DNA from: Salinimicrobium profundisediminis
GTDB taxonomy: Bacteria; Bacteroidota; Bacteroidia; Flavobacteriales; Flavobacteriaceae
DNA: 64,000 bases
Assembly (NCBI RefSeq): GCF_026241755.1
Contig: NZ_JAPJDA010000023.1
Location: forward strand, 1 to 64,000
Direction of reading: 5' to 3'
Both the position numbers and the translations under genes were made by a program. Positions within the stretch are counted from its first letter, which is position 1. Each line of letters opens with the position of its first letter. Below the pieces are notes generated by a model. It did no database searches. It saw only the letters and a list, made by a program, of their open reading frames with translations, and was not told where the DNA came from. Below are positions 17,297 to 26,503 of this stretch, piece after piece.

Positions 17297-17437
17297 ATTT
17301 CGGATTTTATGTGCAAAAAAAGAACTTCCGAAGAAGCTCTGATTTTTGGTTTTTCCGAAGATAACTAATTTCCCATTTTTTTGAGGCAGGCTGTAGCTTA
17401 AGAAATTCCTAAAACTTACTGAAGAAAGGGAATTCTG

Positions 17438-17857
17438 CTACAGGTCAATCTCTTTTTTATAGGATTGCGTTTTTTCCACGCCATTTTCATTAGTGGTTTT
17501 GCGAACCACGATCTCCAGTTTTTGATAATCTTCCATATTGCCAATGCCGCTTTCTACAGCATTCTTGATTTCGCCTGTCATTTTGAAGAAAGAAACAACG
17601 TTTCCCGGTAAAGTTTCTGGTTGAATTTCAACTGTAAGAGCATGGTATTCTGCATCTCCTGTCTTTTCGGTTTTTGAGGAACCAATAGAAATATTTTCAG
17701 CAGGAATAACTGCCGAAATCCTGCTTTTCAAAGTTTCCTGCGCCACAGTATATTCGGGAGGAATAGTATCCTGGTGGACTACTCTTGTGATTTTTTCTAC
17801 ACAGGAGGTGAATAAGATTAAAACTGTTAGTAAAGGAAGGATTTTGAAGCTTTTCAT
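17438..17857 (-). CDS. Lipoprotein of unknown function (139 aa)
   Basis: MKSFKILPLLTVLILFTSC ends in a lipobox, so Cys19 should be lipidated. The rest is soluble, with repeated charged strands and no motif I recognise. A palindrome TGTAAC-N5-GTTACA lies 51 nt upstream of the start. The gene is single. Confidence 0.75.
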   Translation of the reverse strand: MKSFKILPLLTVLILFTSCVEKITRVVHQDTIPPEYTVAQETLKSRISAVIPAENISIGSSKTEKTGDAEYHALTVEIQPETLPGNVVSFFKMTGEIKNAVESGIGNMEDYQKLEIVVRKTTNENGVEKTQSYKKEIDL

Positions 17858-17907
17858 TTGATCTTTCGGGTTAGGAATGGGTTTAGCTATAGAATTTAGT
17901 AGCAGCC

Positions 17908-17924
17908 TGTAACAGGTTGTTACA
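17908..17924 (-). promoter_or_regulatory. 17-bp palindrome TGTAACAGGTTGTTACA
   Basis: Perfect palindrome with a 5-nt spacer, so one base longer than the 16-bp Crp/Fnr-type sites elsewhere here. No TAnnTTTG box lies at the expected 21 nt on either strand. It may be an operator of the lipoprotein gene. Confidence 0.4.
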
Positions 17925-18108
17925 AATCTTAGGAGCTAAACCAGGAAAGTTTTTTTGAAAAAATTCAGTTAAAACCCGAATTCATCTATAAAAATTTAAT
18001 TTTTTGAGCTGCAATTTAGGAAGTGATAAATGTCTTCAACTTTAGCGCTAAATCTTCCGTGTGTGCCTGAAAAAGCTTAGTTTTGGGGAGATTTGAATTA
18101 ATTTCGGC

Positions 18109-20001
18109 ATGAAGAATAACAGGCATTTTGTAATTGATTTTGACAGTACGTTCACTCAGGTGGAAGCTCTTGATATATTAGGCGAAATTTCGCTGGAGAA
18201 CCACCAGGAAAAAGAGGAGCGGCTTCAACGGCTTGTAGATCTTACCAACAGCGGGATGGCCGGTGATCTCTCCTTTAGGGAATCCCTGGAACAGCGGCTG
18301 GCCCTGCTCAATGCCGAAGAACAACATTTGCCAAAGCTTGTTGACCGCTTAAAAAGCAAGGTTTCTACGAGTTTTATTAGAAACAGGGAGTTCTTTGAAG
18401 AAAACCACGAGAATATTTATATCATTTCAAATGGTTTTAAAGAGTTTATTGTGCCTATAGTGAAAGAGTTTGGGGTAAGGGAAGAGAATGTTTTCGCTAA
18501 TACTTTTCGACCTGATTCTGAAGGAAAACTTACCAATTTTGATACCGATAATGTCCTCTCATCCAATAACGGAAAGGTAGAAATGCTGAAGCGGTTAGAC
18601 CTGCAGGGCGATGTTTACGTAATTGGTGATGGCTATACAGATTACGAGATCAAAGCCGCCGGTCTTGCCAATAAATTTTATGCTTTTACTGAAAATGTTG
18701 AACGCGGCAATGTTTTGGAAAAAGCCGATCATATTACACCAAGTCTTGACGAATTTCTATACCTGCACAAAATGAATAAAGCTATCTCTTATCCTAAAAA
18801 TCGAATTAAAGTGCTGCTGCTCGAAAATGTACACGAGGACGCTGTAAAGATCATGAAAAATGAGGGCTACAACGTAACTACAATTGCAGGTGCACTAGAT
18901 GAAGAGGAACTCGCCGAAAAGATCAAAGATGTGTCGGTGTTAGGGATACGATCAAAAACCCATGTGACCGAAAAGGTGCTGAAAAATGCCAACAGGCTTA
19001 TTTCTGTAGGTGCGTTTTGTATTGGTACCAACCAGATAGATCTTGAAGCCTGCCTCAAAAAAGGGATTGCAGTTTTCAATGCACCATTTAGCAATACGCG
19101 CTCTGTAGTTGAGCTTGCCATAGGCGAAATCATATTTTTGATGAGAGGCCTGCCCGACAGGCTGGCGGAGATGCATGCCGGTAACTGGAACAAATCGGCT
19201 AACGGGAGCAGGGAAGTCCGCGGAAAAAAGCTGGGGATTGTTGGCTACGGAAACATAGGCGCACAGCTATCGGTAGTTGCCGAAGCTATAGGTTTTGATG
19301 TCTATTATTACGATTTAATGGAGAAACTGGCTTTGGGAAATGCTACCAAGTGCAGCAGCCTTGAAGAATTACTTCAAATAGCTGATGTTGTTACCCTGCA
19401 CGTTGATGGCCGCAAAGAAAACCATAACCTTATTGGAGAAAAAGAACTTGAGCTTATGAAAGAAGGATCAGTGTTTCTCAATCTTAGCAGGGGGCATGTA
19501 GTTGATTTGGAAGCTTTGAAAAAACACCTGGAAAGCGGCAAAATAAGTGGCGCTGGAGTAGATGTTTTTCCGAAGGAACCCAAGACCAATGCAGAGCAAT
19601 TTGAATCGGAATTACGGGGTGTCAAAAATGTCATTTTAACGCCTCATATTGGGGGAAGTACCGAAGAAGCCCAGGTGAATATCGGGAATTTTGTTCCCAA
19701 TAAGATCATTGAGTACATCAATACTGGAAGTACTACCAACAGCGTTAATTTCCCTAATTTACAGTTGCCTATTCTTGAAAATGCCCATCGTTTAATTCAT
19801 ATTCACCACAACAGGCCTGGCATTATTGCACATATCAACAACGTCTTGTCGCAGCACGACTGTAATATTGTAGGGCAGTACCTTAAAACCAACGAATCTA
19901 TAGGATACGTGATTACCGATATCAATAAAGCCTACAATGAAGAAGTGGTTGATGAGATGCGGGGAATTGATGGAACCATCAGGTTTAGAGTGCTTTACTA
20001 A
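18109..20001 (+). CDS. serA: SerB-like phosphatase fused to phosphoglycerate dehydrogenase
   Basis: 630 residues carrying two enzymes of serine synthesis. Residues 1-220 are a HAD phosphatase of the phosphoserine phosphatase type: DFDST (Asp10/Asp12), SGMAGDLSFRESLEQRL, ISNGF, and GDGYTDYE for the metal. Residues about 230-540 are D-3-phosphoglycerate dehydrogenase: GIVGYGNIGAQL for NAD, NLSRGHVVD with catalytic Arg, VFPKEP with Glu, and HIGGSTEEA with His. Residues about 555-630 are an ACT regulatory domain. The first and last steps of the pathway are thus in one chain, while the transaminase is not here. The start ATG gives the full HAD motif I. Confidence 0.95.
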   Translation: MKNNRHFVIDFDSTFTQVEALDILGEISLENHQEKEERLQRLVDLTNSGMAGDLSFRESLEQRLALLNAEEQHLPKLVDRLKSKVSTSFIRNREFFEENHENIYIISNGFKEFIVPIVKEFGVREENVFANTFRPDSEGKLTNFDTDNVLSSNNGKVEMLKRLDLQGDVYVIGDGYTDYEIKAAGLANKFYAFTENVERGNVLEKADHITPSLDEFLYLHKMNKAISYPKNRIKVLLLENVHEDAVKIMKNEGYNVTTIAGALDEEELAEKIKDVSVLGIRSKTHVTEKVLKNANRLISVGAFCIGTNQIDLEACLKKGIAVFNAPFSNTRSVVELAIGEIIFLMRGLPDRLAEMHAGNWNKSANGSREVRGKKLGIVGYGNIGAQLSVVAEAIGFDVYYYDLMEKLALGNATKCSSLEELLQIADVVTLHVDGRKENHNLIGEKELELMKEGSVFLNLSRGHVVDLEALKKHLESGKISGAGVDVFPKEPKTNAEQFESELRGVKNVILTPHIGGSTEEAQVNIGNFVPNKIIEYINTGSTTNSVNFPNLQLPILENAHRLIHIHHNRPGIIAHINNVLSQHDCNIVGQYLKTNESIGYVITDINKAYNEEVVDEMRGIDGTIRFRVLY

Positions 20002-20142
20002 ATATCAATGATCAATAAACTATTGACATTTAACAATGATTCGGATAAAAGAAGAGACGTGTAGGAAAGAGTTTTTTATTGACCGGCTATTGTTACGGAA
20101 ATAAATATTGGAAAGGAGTTTTCAAAAAAGATATATATCCTA

Positions 20143-20645
20143 CTAAAATTTTGAATTGAGTTCTCTCATCATTTCAATAGTGTCAACAAATCTTACTCCA
20201 AAGTGGTTGCATACTTCAGGAATTTTTACTCTTTTCTTAGCTCCCGGAGAACTTTTTTCATATGTTACAATTACCAAGTTCAATTTTATCGCGTACGCTA
20301 CTAACCAAGGATCAGCTAAATCTGTTTGTAAAAATTCTTCAATAGCACTATCATGATATTGATTTCTCATTGAATTAACCCATTGGACTATTTGGATATA
20401 TTGAGGAAGAGCTTCATCTGTGGGGTGAAAAAATTGATCTTCTAAATTATCAATACACCATAGTTTCAGTTCATCTTCGTGAGATGATTTGTCATAGATT
20501 TCCTTTTTTACTTTATCTATGCTTATTATGTCTCCATTCCTTGCCAACTCTTTTGTTCTAATCCAAAAACTTTCAACTACGTCTAATGGATAGTATGAAC
20601 GATGAGCTTGAATAAAGAAATTCGTGTCTAATAAATATCTCTCAT
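20143..20645 (-). pseudogene. DUF4411 PIN-like toxin, 5' frameshift
   Basis: The frame YLLDTNFFIQAHRSYYPLD...ARNGDIISIDKVKKEIYDK...DPWLVAYAIKLNLVIVTYEKSS is that of DUF4411, a PIN-like protein usually paired with an ImmA-type partner. Conserved acidic residues are D of LLDTN, E of KKEIY, and D of LADPW. The natural start ATG (20645-20643) overlaps the upstream stop as ATGA, but it leads to a stop after five codons. A GA duplication (GAGAGATA in place of GAGATA) explains this: removing GA gives MRYLLDTN. No other start lies in the right frame. It is therefore broken unless a rare start codon is used. Confidence 0.75.
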
Positions 20646-21780
20646 ACTTGATATAGATATTCGTTCACAAATTTATCGTAAGTATTTCCTCTAAGGTTGG
20701 TAAGACGATAGGCGTCTCGATACAAAAGATTGTTTTCTTTTACAGCATTATTCACATAGTTAGCAAACCTTAGACTAACTCTTTTTTTAGCAGTCGCATA
20801 AAAGTTGCCTCCGGAAGCTTTATTTTCTTTTTTTAACTGGAAACTTATGATGTAAGAATTATAAAATTCAAAGAATTCTGGTTTATTAATTAATTTTAAA
20901 TCTAGAGCTCTTCGTGCAACTACAATTGGACTCACTTTTAAATTTCTACTCAGTGTCTTGAAATTTGTAGTAATTTTCCATAATTCTCTAAAGTGCATTT
21001 CTGGTACTAAAAACTCAGCAGCGACCTTATCACATAATTTTTCAATTGGGTCATCGGCTGGTAACATATCATTATTGTCAAATCCGGCACTTTCTCCCAA
21101 CCATATATGGGCTATCTCATGAATAAGAGTGAACATTTGAGCCGCTTTGGCATCTGCGGAATTGATAAACAAAAATGGTGCTTTTTTGTTAACTAGAACA
21201 AACCCTCTACATTCTTCAACTTCAATTTTTCGTTTTGTATTATTACCAACAACGCCATTAAATGTGACAATTATTCCTATATCTTCAATCTTTCTAGTAA
21301 GGTGATCTAAGGTTTCTTCCTAGGTTTTAAATTCCTTTGCCCAATCTTTATTTAATTGTAAGGTTTCTCTTATGGAATTTACGATTTCGAGGTAATTATC
21401 ATTTTCATTGAAAGATTCTACAAACCTTAAATCCTCATAGCCACTTTCAGTTAGATACTCTGTTAGCCAAGATTGTCTTTCTTGTAGCATTTGAACTGTG
21501 TGATACACATTCAAAGAGACTTGATTGGCATCTCCTTTACCTGTTCTAAAAAATGGAATATTTAATTCTTCTTGAGGAGGTTCATTTAAGAATAAATAAC
21601 CAAATGGTACGTGAACTTTTTGAGTAAAATCTTCGAGCTGTTTAATTGTAGGATATTTATTTCCTTTTATCCATTCTTCAACCTTTGGATTTTAGAAAAA
21701 AAATCCTCGAGCTTAAAACCTGCTCTGGTTATAGCCCACTCAATTAAATTGGAATTAATATTTTCTATTCGGTTTAACAC
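20642..21780 (-). pseudogene. XRE/ImmA-type (IrrE) protein with two lesions
   Basis: The full chain would be about 380 aa from GTG 21780 (LNRIENINSNLIEWAITRAG). Part 1 fails after FFSK because an A-run (AAAA, expected five) shifts the frame; the shifted frame continues NPKVEEWIKGNKYPTIKQ and then VPFGYLFLNEPPQEELNIPFFRTG. Part 2 ends in an in-frame TAG (21322-21320) after DWAKEFKT, and the next codons continue EETLDHLTRKIEDIG in the same frame. Part 3 carries the zinc peptidase motif HEIAHIWLGES. The gene is the normal partner of DUF4411. Both lesions are visible in the sequence, but a sequencing error cannot be excluded for either. Confidence 0.8.
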
Positions 21781-21821
21781 GGGTCAAATATAGATATTTT
21801 TACATTCTTGCATCCATTGCC

Positions 21822-21905
21822 TACAATATACAATACCAATACAAAATATTCAATAACAGATATTCACTATTCAATCGTAAATATTCAATACACTATATTC
21901 AACTC
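21822..21905. repeat. AT-rich imperfect repeats of ATATTCAATA type
   Basis: The words TATTCAATA, ATATTCAAT and CAATATACAATA recur in degenerate form over about 85 nt, upstream of the 599-aa gene. Similar words occur at 42221-42248 and 20003-20040. It looks like simple-sequence filler, not a promoter of known type. Confidence 0.5.
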
Positions 21906-22006
21906 GTCTGTTGATTAAGGGCTAACAGGTGAAACATGATTACAATCATGTTTTGGCTGTGATGGATTCTGCATCTTTGGGGTTTTGCCTCTAAAACCCT
22001 TAATAA

Positions 22007-23806
22007 ATGACATATAATTTAACGCCCCACCGGTTCCATATTCCGGTAATGGGCCTGGCTTTTACCATAGACACGCCTATAAAGGTTGCCCACTATGGTA
22101 TTACCTCTGCATTGTCTATCATTGAAGACAATCTCATTGAGATGATGAGAAAGCATTATTACCAGGAAAACAATGAGATCTATGTGCCCATTGAAAAGCA
22201 CGAGGAAAATTACCGCGTGCGACGCATCACCGACTATCTTAACCTGGTCAACCGAAATGTGCAATCTAAATTCGAAAAACTCAAAGCCTCGGCTTTTGAA
22301 AAGGGATCAGAAATTGTGAAGTATTTTGAGATGCTGCCCGAAGAAAGTGGCCTCAAAGAAAAATACGAGCAGTTTTTACAATCTCATGGCGAAGCCAAAG
22401 CAGAGCTGGAAAGTTTTCTTCGGAAGCATATTAGTCCCGGTGGGATTGAAGTGAACATCATGACCAAAGTAGATAAGAACAACACCGGAAAAAACGGAGA
22501 GATCCTTCCCGATGGTTCTGACGCTTTGGGAGCACTAAAAGCTTATGCCGAAAGTGAACTCGAAAATTCAGCCGTGATTTTTTCTGCCGGGATGAATCCG
22601 AGATTGTTCAACTACCTCGAAAACTTCAGGGAATTTGATGCTTCGGCATGGGGCAGGTTCAAAAAGAAAGTGATCATCAAGGTGAGCGATTACCGTTCGG
22701 CACTTATCCAGGGAAAGTACCTTGCCAAAAAGGGCATTTGGGTGAGCGAATTCAGGATTGAATCGGGATTGAATTGTGGCGGACATGCTTTTGCCACCCA
22801 GGGATATTTACTGGGACCAATTCTGGAAGAATTCCGAAGTAAAAAAGAAGAACTGGAACAGGCACTTTTCAGCCTTTACAATCCGGCAATACAGGCCAGG
22901 GGAGAAGCAGGTTTTGACAAGCCACACCCTGTTAATATTACGGTACAGGGCGGAATTGGAACTGCAGCCGAGCAACAATTGCTTTACGGATATTACGGGG
23001 TTAACGGCACCGGCTGGGGAACACCCTTTTTGCTGTGCCCCGAAGCTACAACTGTAGATGCGAATACCCTTGAACTGCTGCGGAAAAGTAAGGAAAATGA
23101 TGTGGTACTTAGCAAAGCCTCACCGCTGGGAGTGCGCTTCAATTACCTGAAGAATACCAGTGCCAATGTAGAGAGACAGCAAAGAATTGACCGCAGGAAA
23201 CCCGGAAGCCCCTGTACCGAAAAGTACCTGGTTTCAAATACCGAATTTACCAAAGAACCTATATGTACGGCTTCGAGAAAATACCAGAAGCTAAAGCTGG
23301 AACAGCTGGAAAAAGCAGGTTTGCCTGAAGAAGAATACCAATTGCAGGTAGACGATTTGCTTAGCAAAGAATGTCTTTGCATTGGCCTAAGTAGTTCTGC
23401 CGGAATTAATTATAAGGTTCCTATTGTAGAAAAGCTTGATGCCGTGACTATTTGCCCCGGGCCAAACATTGTAAATTACAGTAAACAAGCAAGCTTGCAG
23501 GAGATGAGCGATCACATTTATGGTAGGCAGGAGCTGCCTGTAGATCCTCAACGGCCACATATGTTTGTAAAAGAACTTCAGCTTTACGTGGAGTATCTAA
23601 AAGAGGAAATCAAGAACACTTTTAATCCTGTGCCCAGAGATATTAAGGGCTGGACGGGCTTCTGTAATAATTTGCTCGAAGGAGTTTCTCATTACAGAAA
23701 ACTTGCTCAACAGGAGCTTATTAAAAAGAAAGAAGCTTTTGAAAAAGGCCTGGATAGATGGGAAGCAGCAGTGCTCGAAATCAAAGCCGGCCTGGAAAGC
23801 AGGTAA
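22007..23806 (+). CDS. 599-aa protein of unknown function, TIM-barrel-like features
   Basis: I do not recognise a described family. The protein starts MTYNLTPHRFHIPVMGLAF with no signal peptide or membrane segment. The middle (about 170-340) has alternating hydrophobic strands and helices with ESGLNCGGHAFAT and PVNITVQGGIGTAAEQQLLYGYYGVNGTGWGTPFLL, the kind of Gly-rich loops found in flavin-binding TIM barrels such as nitronate monooxygenase. The C-terminal part has conserved-looking Cys in GSPCTEKYL, EPICTASRK, KECLCIGLSSSAG and TICPGPNIV, which could hold a metal or Fe-S site. It is a single gene with its own strong terminator. A redox enzyme is a guess. Confidence 0.7.
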   Translation: MTYNLTPHRFHIPVMGLAFTIDTPIKVAHYGITSALSIIEDNLIEMMRKHYYQENNEIYVPIEKHEENYRVRRITDYLNLVNRNVQSKFEKLKASAFEKGSEIVKYFEMLPEESGLKEKYEQFLQSHGEAKAELESFLRKHISPGGIEVNIMTKVDKNNTGKNGEILPDGSDALGALKAYAESELENSAVIFSAGMNPRLFNYLENFREFDASAWGRFKKKVIIKVSDYRSALIQGKYLAKKGIWVSEFRIESGLNCGGHAFATQGYLLGPILEEFRSKKEELEQALFSLYNPAIQARGEAGFDKPHPVNITVQGGIGTAAEQQLLYGYYGVNGTGWGTPFLLCPEATTVDANTLELLRKSKENDVVLSKASPLGVRFNYLKNTSANVERQQRIDRRKPGSPCTEKYLVSNTEFTKEPICTASRKYQKLKLEQLEKAGLPEEEYQLQVDDLLSKECLCIGLSSSAGINYKVPIVEKLDAVTICPGPNIVNYSKQASLQEMSDHIYGRQELPVDPQRPHMFVKELQLYVEYLKEEIKNTFNPVPRDIKGWTGFCNNLLEGVSHYRKLAQQELIKKKEAFEKGLDRWEAAVLEIKAGLESR

Positions 23807-23813
23807 GTATATT

Positions 23814-23849
23814 ACCCTCCAAAAATGTCATTTTTGGAGGGTGTTTTTT
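23814..23849 (+). terminator. Terminator built on the CAAAAATGnCATTTTTG palindrome
   Basis: ACCCTCCAAAAATG (23814-23827), T, CATTTTTGGAGGGT (23829-23842), then GTTTTTTG. The stem is perfect over 14 bp. It lies between the 599-aa gene and the convergent TlpA-like lipoprotein gene. Confidence 0.8.
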
Positions 23850-23880
23850 GTCCCCGGTTCTAATCACAAACAATTAGCCC

Positions 23881-24669
23881 TTATCCTTTATTCATAGATT
23901 TTAGGGCTGCGATCATTTCGGGAGCAGTGTTCACCACTTTTTTAATCTTTCCTGAAGGCTCAACAATAATGTGGGTAGGATAAATTGAAAACCCCAAAGT
24001 ATCTTCAATAAATGCCTTTTGTTGAGGTACAACAGCGTATTTGAATTCCCTTTCAGCAAGGAATTTTTGCAATTCGGCTTTGGTATCTAAGGAAAGACTT
24101 AGAAAAACCACATCTTCATTTTCTCGGTATTCTTCGACCAGTTGGTTGAGCTGCGGCATTTCTTCTATACAGGGTTTGCAGTTAAGAAACCAGGTCTTTA
24201 CCGCCAGGGTTTTGCCTAAAAGTGCCTCTTTTGAATACGTTTTCCCATCGAGAGCAGTGAGTTTAAAATCGGGAAATTGCTGGCCTTCCATCATAAAATG
24301 TTTGTACTCGCGGTAACTGTCGGCCGAGATGGTGTAGCTTATATCCCCATCAGATTCTTTTGTGAGCTTAAACAGCTGATATTGATCTCGCGCTGCATTT
24401 GATTTCTTTTCTATGGCGATAAATTCCCCTGTCAAAAGGGCTTCAAAAAATGCCTTTTTTGAGATGCTGTCACCATCTTCCCCCAGCGGAAGAAAATCTG
24501 AAGACAAATCTATATTGGTTTTGTGATATCGCCACCATTTAGCCTGATCGGCATGCAGGGAAGAGAACAGAAGATCCATTTCGGTGACTTTTTCCTTTTC
24601 CTGGCAGGAGAGCAGCAGGAAGGAGATCATGATAAACAGAAGTCGGGATACAGAAGAAAAACCTTTCAA
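23881..24669 (-). CDS. TlpA-like redoxin lipoprotein
   Basis: 262 residues. The N-terminus ends in the lipobox LLLSC, so it is anchored in a membrane facing the periplasm. About 110 residues of novel sequence precede a thioredoxin-fold domain (about 125-262) with the active site FLNCKPCIEEM (C-x-x-C) and the cis-Pro segment IYPTHII. It is probably a thiol-disulphide reductase of the AhpC/TSA-TlpA group. Its electron donor could be the DsbD encoded 7 kb away. No operon partner. Confidence 0.88.
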   Translation of the reverse strand: MKGFSSVSRLLFIMISFLLLSCQEKEKVTEMDLLFSSLHADQAKWWRYHKTNIDLSSDFLPLGEDGDSISKKAFFEALLTGEFIAIEKKSNAARDQYQLFKLTKESDGDISYTISADSYREYKHFMMEGQQFPDFKLTALDGKTYSKEALLGKTLAVKTWFLNCKPCIEEMPQLNQLVEEYRENEDVVFLSLSLDTKAELQKFLAEREFKYAVVPQQKAFIEDTLGFSIYPTHIIVEPSGKIKKVVNTAPEMIAALKSMNKG

Positions 24670-25000
24670 AATTTACCTTTTTAGTTCGGCTTAAAGATAA
24701 GGAATCTTCAAACAGGGTAAAGAACTGATGTTTGCAGTTTTTCGGGGATCTTAACTTCGGAAAAAGCCGAAAAACAGGAGAGCTACGGTTCAGAAATAAC
24801 GATCAGTTGCCGTGCAATTAGGTGGTTTGTACCTCCCAAAAATCTGAAATATTTATTTTACTTATTTCAGAATTCCTTCCGAAGTAATAGGGGCGATACT
24901 TAGATAGAATTTTGTAAACAAAACATCCTCCGGAAACTAAGGGATTTGTAGGGCAAAAATGTGTGAAATACCCTAAATTTACCAAAGCAAACGCACAGCT
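24670..25000. other. Intergenic region with two hairpins, upstream of the Crp/Fnr gene
   Basis: 331 nt without a gene between divergent genes. GTTTTTCGG (24737-24745) pairs with CCGAAAAAC (24767-24775), and TCTGAAATA (24843-24851) pairs with TATTTCAGA (24863-24871). A box TAAATTTA (24974-24981) is a plausible -7 element for the gene at 25001. No 16-bp Crp/Fnr-type site was seen here, so autoregulation is not evident. Confidence 0.5.
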
Positions 25001-25636
25001 ATGCTCGAAGAAGAACTTAGAGACGCCTACCATTTTATATTTGAGGAAGAACTGCTGCAGGAAATGCTGAAGTTTGGGAGCCTTAAAGAAGTAAAATCGG
25101 GCGGGATCATTATTGATATTGGAGATTACGTAAAGCAGATGCCGTTATTGCTTGAAGGCGCAATTAAGATTTTGCGGGAAGACAAAGATGGCGATGAACT
25201 TTTACTGTACTTTTTGGAACGTGGCGATACCTGTGCCATGACCCTTTCGTGTTGCCTGGGGCAGACAAAAAGTGAAATACGGGCCGTTGCCGAAAAGGAC
25301 ACGAGCCTGGTGATGATTCCCATAGAAAAAATGGAAGAATGGACCTCCCGGTTTAAGAGCTGGCGGAATTTTGTCTTTGAAAGTTACCACAGCCGGTTGA
25401 CCGAGATGCTCGATACCATTGATACCATTGCGTTTCTTCATATGGATGAGCGCCTTATGAAATACCTGCAGGACAAGGCCAAGATCAATAAAACCGAACA
25501 GATACAGGTGACGCACCAGGAGATTGCTTATGACCTTCACACCTCGAGGGTGGTAGTTTCACGCCTTCTTAAAAAACTTGAACTGGATGGGAAAATTGGG
25601 CTGCAACGCAACAGTATTATGGTTCATGATCTTTAA
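25001..25636 (+). CDS. Crp/Fnr-family transcription regulator with Cys cluster
   Basis: 211 residues. The N-terminal cyclic-nucleotide-binding-like domain (about 15-140) is followed by a dimer helix and a winged-helix domain (about 150-211) with the recognition helix TSRVVVSRLLKKLE. Compared with CRP, the second recognition-helix contact (Glu181) is Val, while both flanking Arg remain. Cys78, Cys84 and Cys85 lie in GDTCAMTLSCCLGQTK; there is no N-terminal Fe-S cysteine set as in FNR and no cAMP-site arginine pattern I can confirm. A thiol-based sensor of sulphane sulphur is my inference. The stop is 2 nt before a Crp-type site of the next gene (TSUP). Confidence 0.9.
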   Translation: MLEEELRDAYHFIFEEELLQEMLKFGSLKEVKSGGIIIDIGDYVKQMPLLLEGAIKILREDKDGDELLLYFLERGDTCAMTLSCCLGQTKSEIRAVAEKDTSLVMIPIEKMEEWTSRFKSWRNFVFESYHSRLTEMLDTIDTIAFLHMDERLMKYLQDKAKINKTEQIQVTHQEIAYDLHTSRVVVSRLLKKLELDGKIGLQRNSIMVHDL

Positions 25637-25637
25637 G

Positions 25638-25682
25638 TGTGACCTTTGTTACAGACTCTGCAGCTATGAAAAGCTAATTTTG
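25638..25682 (+). promoter_or_regulatory. Crp/Fnr-type site plus -7 box, TSUP-cyd promoter
   Basis: TGTGAC-CTTT-GTTACA (25638-25653) is followed after 21 nt by TAATTTTG (25675-25682), a perfect TAnnTTTG box. The expected start lies near 25689 and the start codon is at 25700. The operator takes the place of the -33 element, as in a class II activator promoter. Confidence 0.7.
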
Positions 25683-25699
25683 GGCTGAAAATTTTCATA

Positions 25700-26497
25700 A
25701 TGGGTATAACAGAAATTCTCGGGTATTTTGGAGCTTTAATAATTGGAGTGGTGCTGGGCCTTATTGGCGGTGGTGGTTCAATTTTAACTGTACCTGTGTT
25801 GGTATACCTGCTTTCTATAAATCCTGTGACGGCAACGGCATACTCGCTGTTTGTGGTGGGCGCAACTTCTTTGTTTGGATCTATCAGGAACTTTCAAAAG
25901 AAAAGAGTAGATCTTAAAACTGCTGTAGTTTTTTCCATTCCCGCTTTTATAGCTGTTTACCTTACAAGAAAATTTCTCATACCTGCCATACCCCAAACGA
26001 TCATTACGATTGGAGACCTCACTGTCACCAAGAATATTGGGATCATGTTGTTCTTTGCGCTTATTATGATGATAGCTTCGGTTTCTATGATTTTGGAGCC
26101 TTCAGAAAAAGATGCCAAACCAAAACAGGTGAAGTATAACTATTTGTTCATCACCCTGGAAGGAGCGATTGTGGGAGTGCTTACAGGAATTGTGGGTGCC
26201 GGTGGCGGATTTTTGATCATTCCTGCATTGGTGCTTATGGCCAAACTGCCTATGAAGAGGGCTGTTGCCACGTCGCTGGTGATCATTGCCGTAAAATCTT
26301 TGATAGGGTTTATTGGAGATATTCAAAATCTCGAAATCAACTGGGGCTTTCTTCTTGTTTTTACTGTGATTTCTATTGCAGGGATCTATGTAGGGATTTG
26401 GCTCAATAAGTTTATTGATGGAAAAAAGCTGAAGAAAGGATTTGGCTGGTTTGTGCTGGTGATGGGGCTGTATATTTTTTGGAAAGAAATTTTTTAA
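25700..26497 (+). CDS. TSUP (TauE/SafE-like) membrane transporter
   Basis: 265 residues in two homologous halves, each starting with a glycine-rich motif: IGVVLGLIGGGGSILTVPVLVYL near the N-terminus and GAIVGVLTGIVGAGGGFLIIPALVL in the middle. About eight membrane segments. The family moves sulphite, thiosulphate, sulphoacetate or related anions. In staphylococcal cst-type operons a TSUP protein accompanies persulphide-detoxifying enzymes; here it follows a regulator and has a site shared with the dioxygenase-rhodanese gene, which supports a sulphur-compound export role. Confidence 0.92.
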   Translation: MGITEILGYFGALIIGVVLGLIGGGGSILTVPVLVYLLSINPVTATAYSLFVVGATSLFGSIRNFQKKRVDLKTAVVFSIPAFIAVYLTRKFLIPAIPQTIITIGDLTVTKNIGIMLFFALIMMIASVSMILEPSEKDAKPKQVKYNYLFITLEGAIVGVLTGIVGAGGGFLIIPALVLMAKLPMKRAVATSLVIIAVKSLIGFIGDIQNLEINWGFLLVFTVISIAGIYVGIWLNKFIDGKKLKKGFGWFVLVMGLYIFWKEIF

Positions 26498-26503
26498 AGG
26501 ATC

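Noticed and set aside
17908-17924. Possible sixth member of the Crp/Fnr site set
   Set aside because: The palindrome has a 5-nt spacer and no TAnnTTTG box at 21 nt on either strand, so I kept it as a separate palindrome only.
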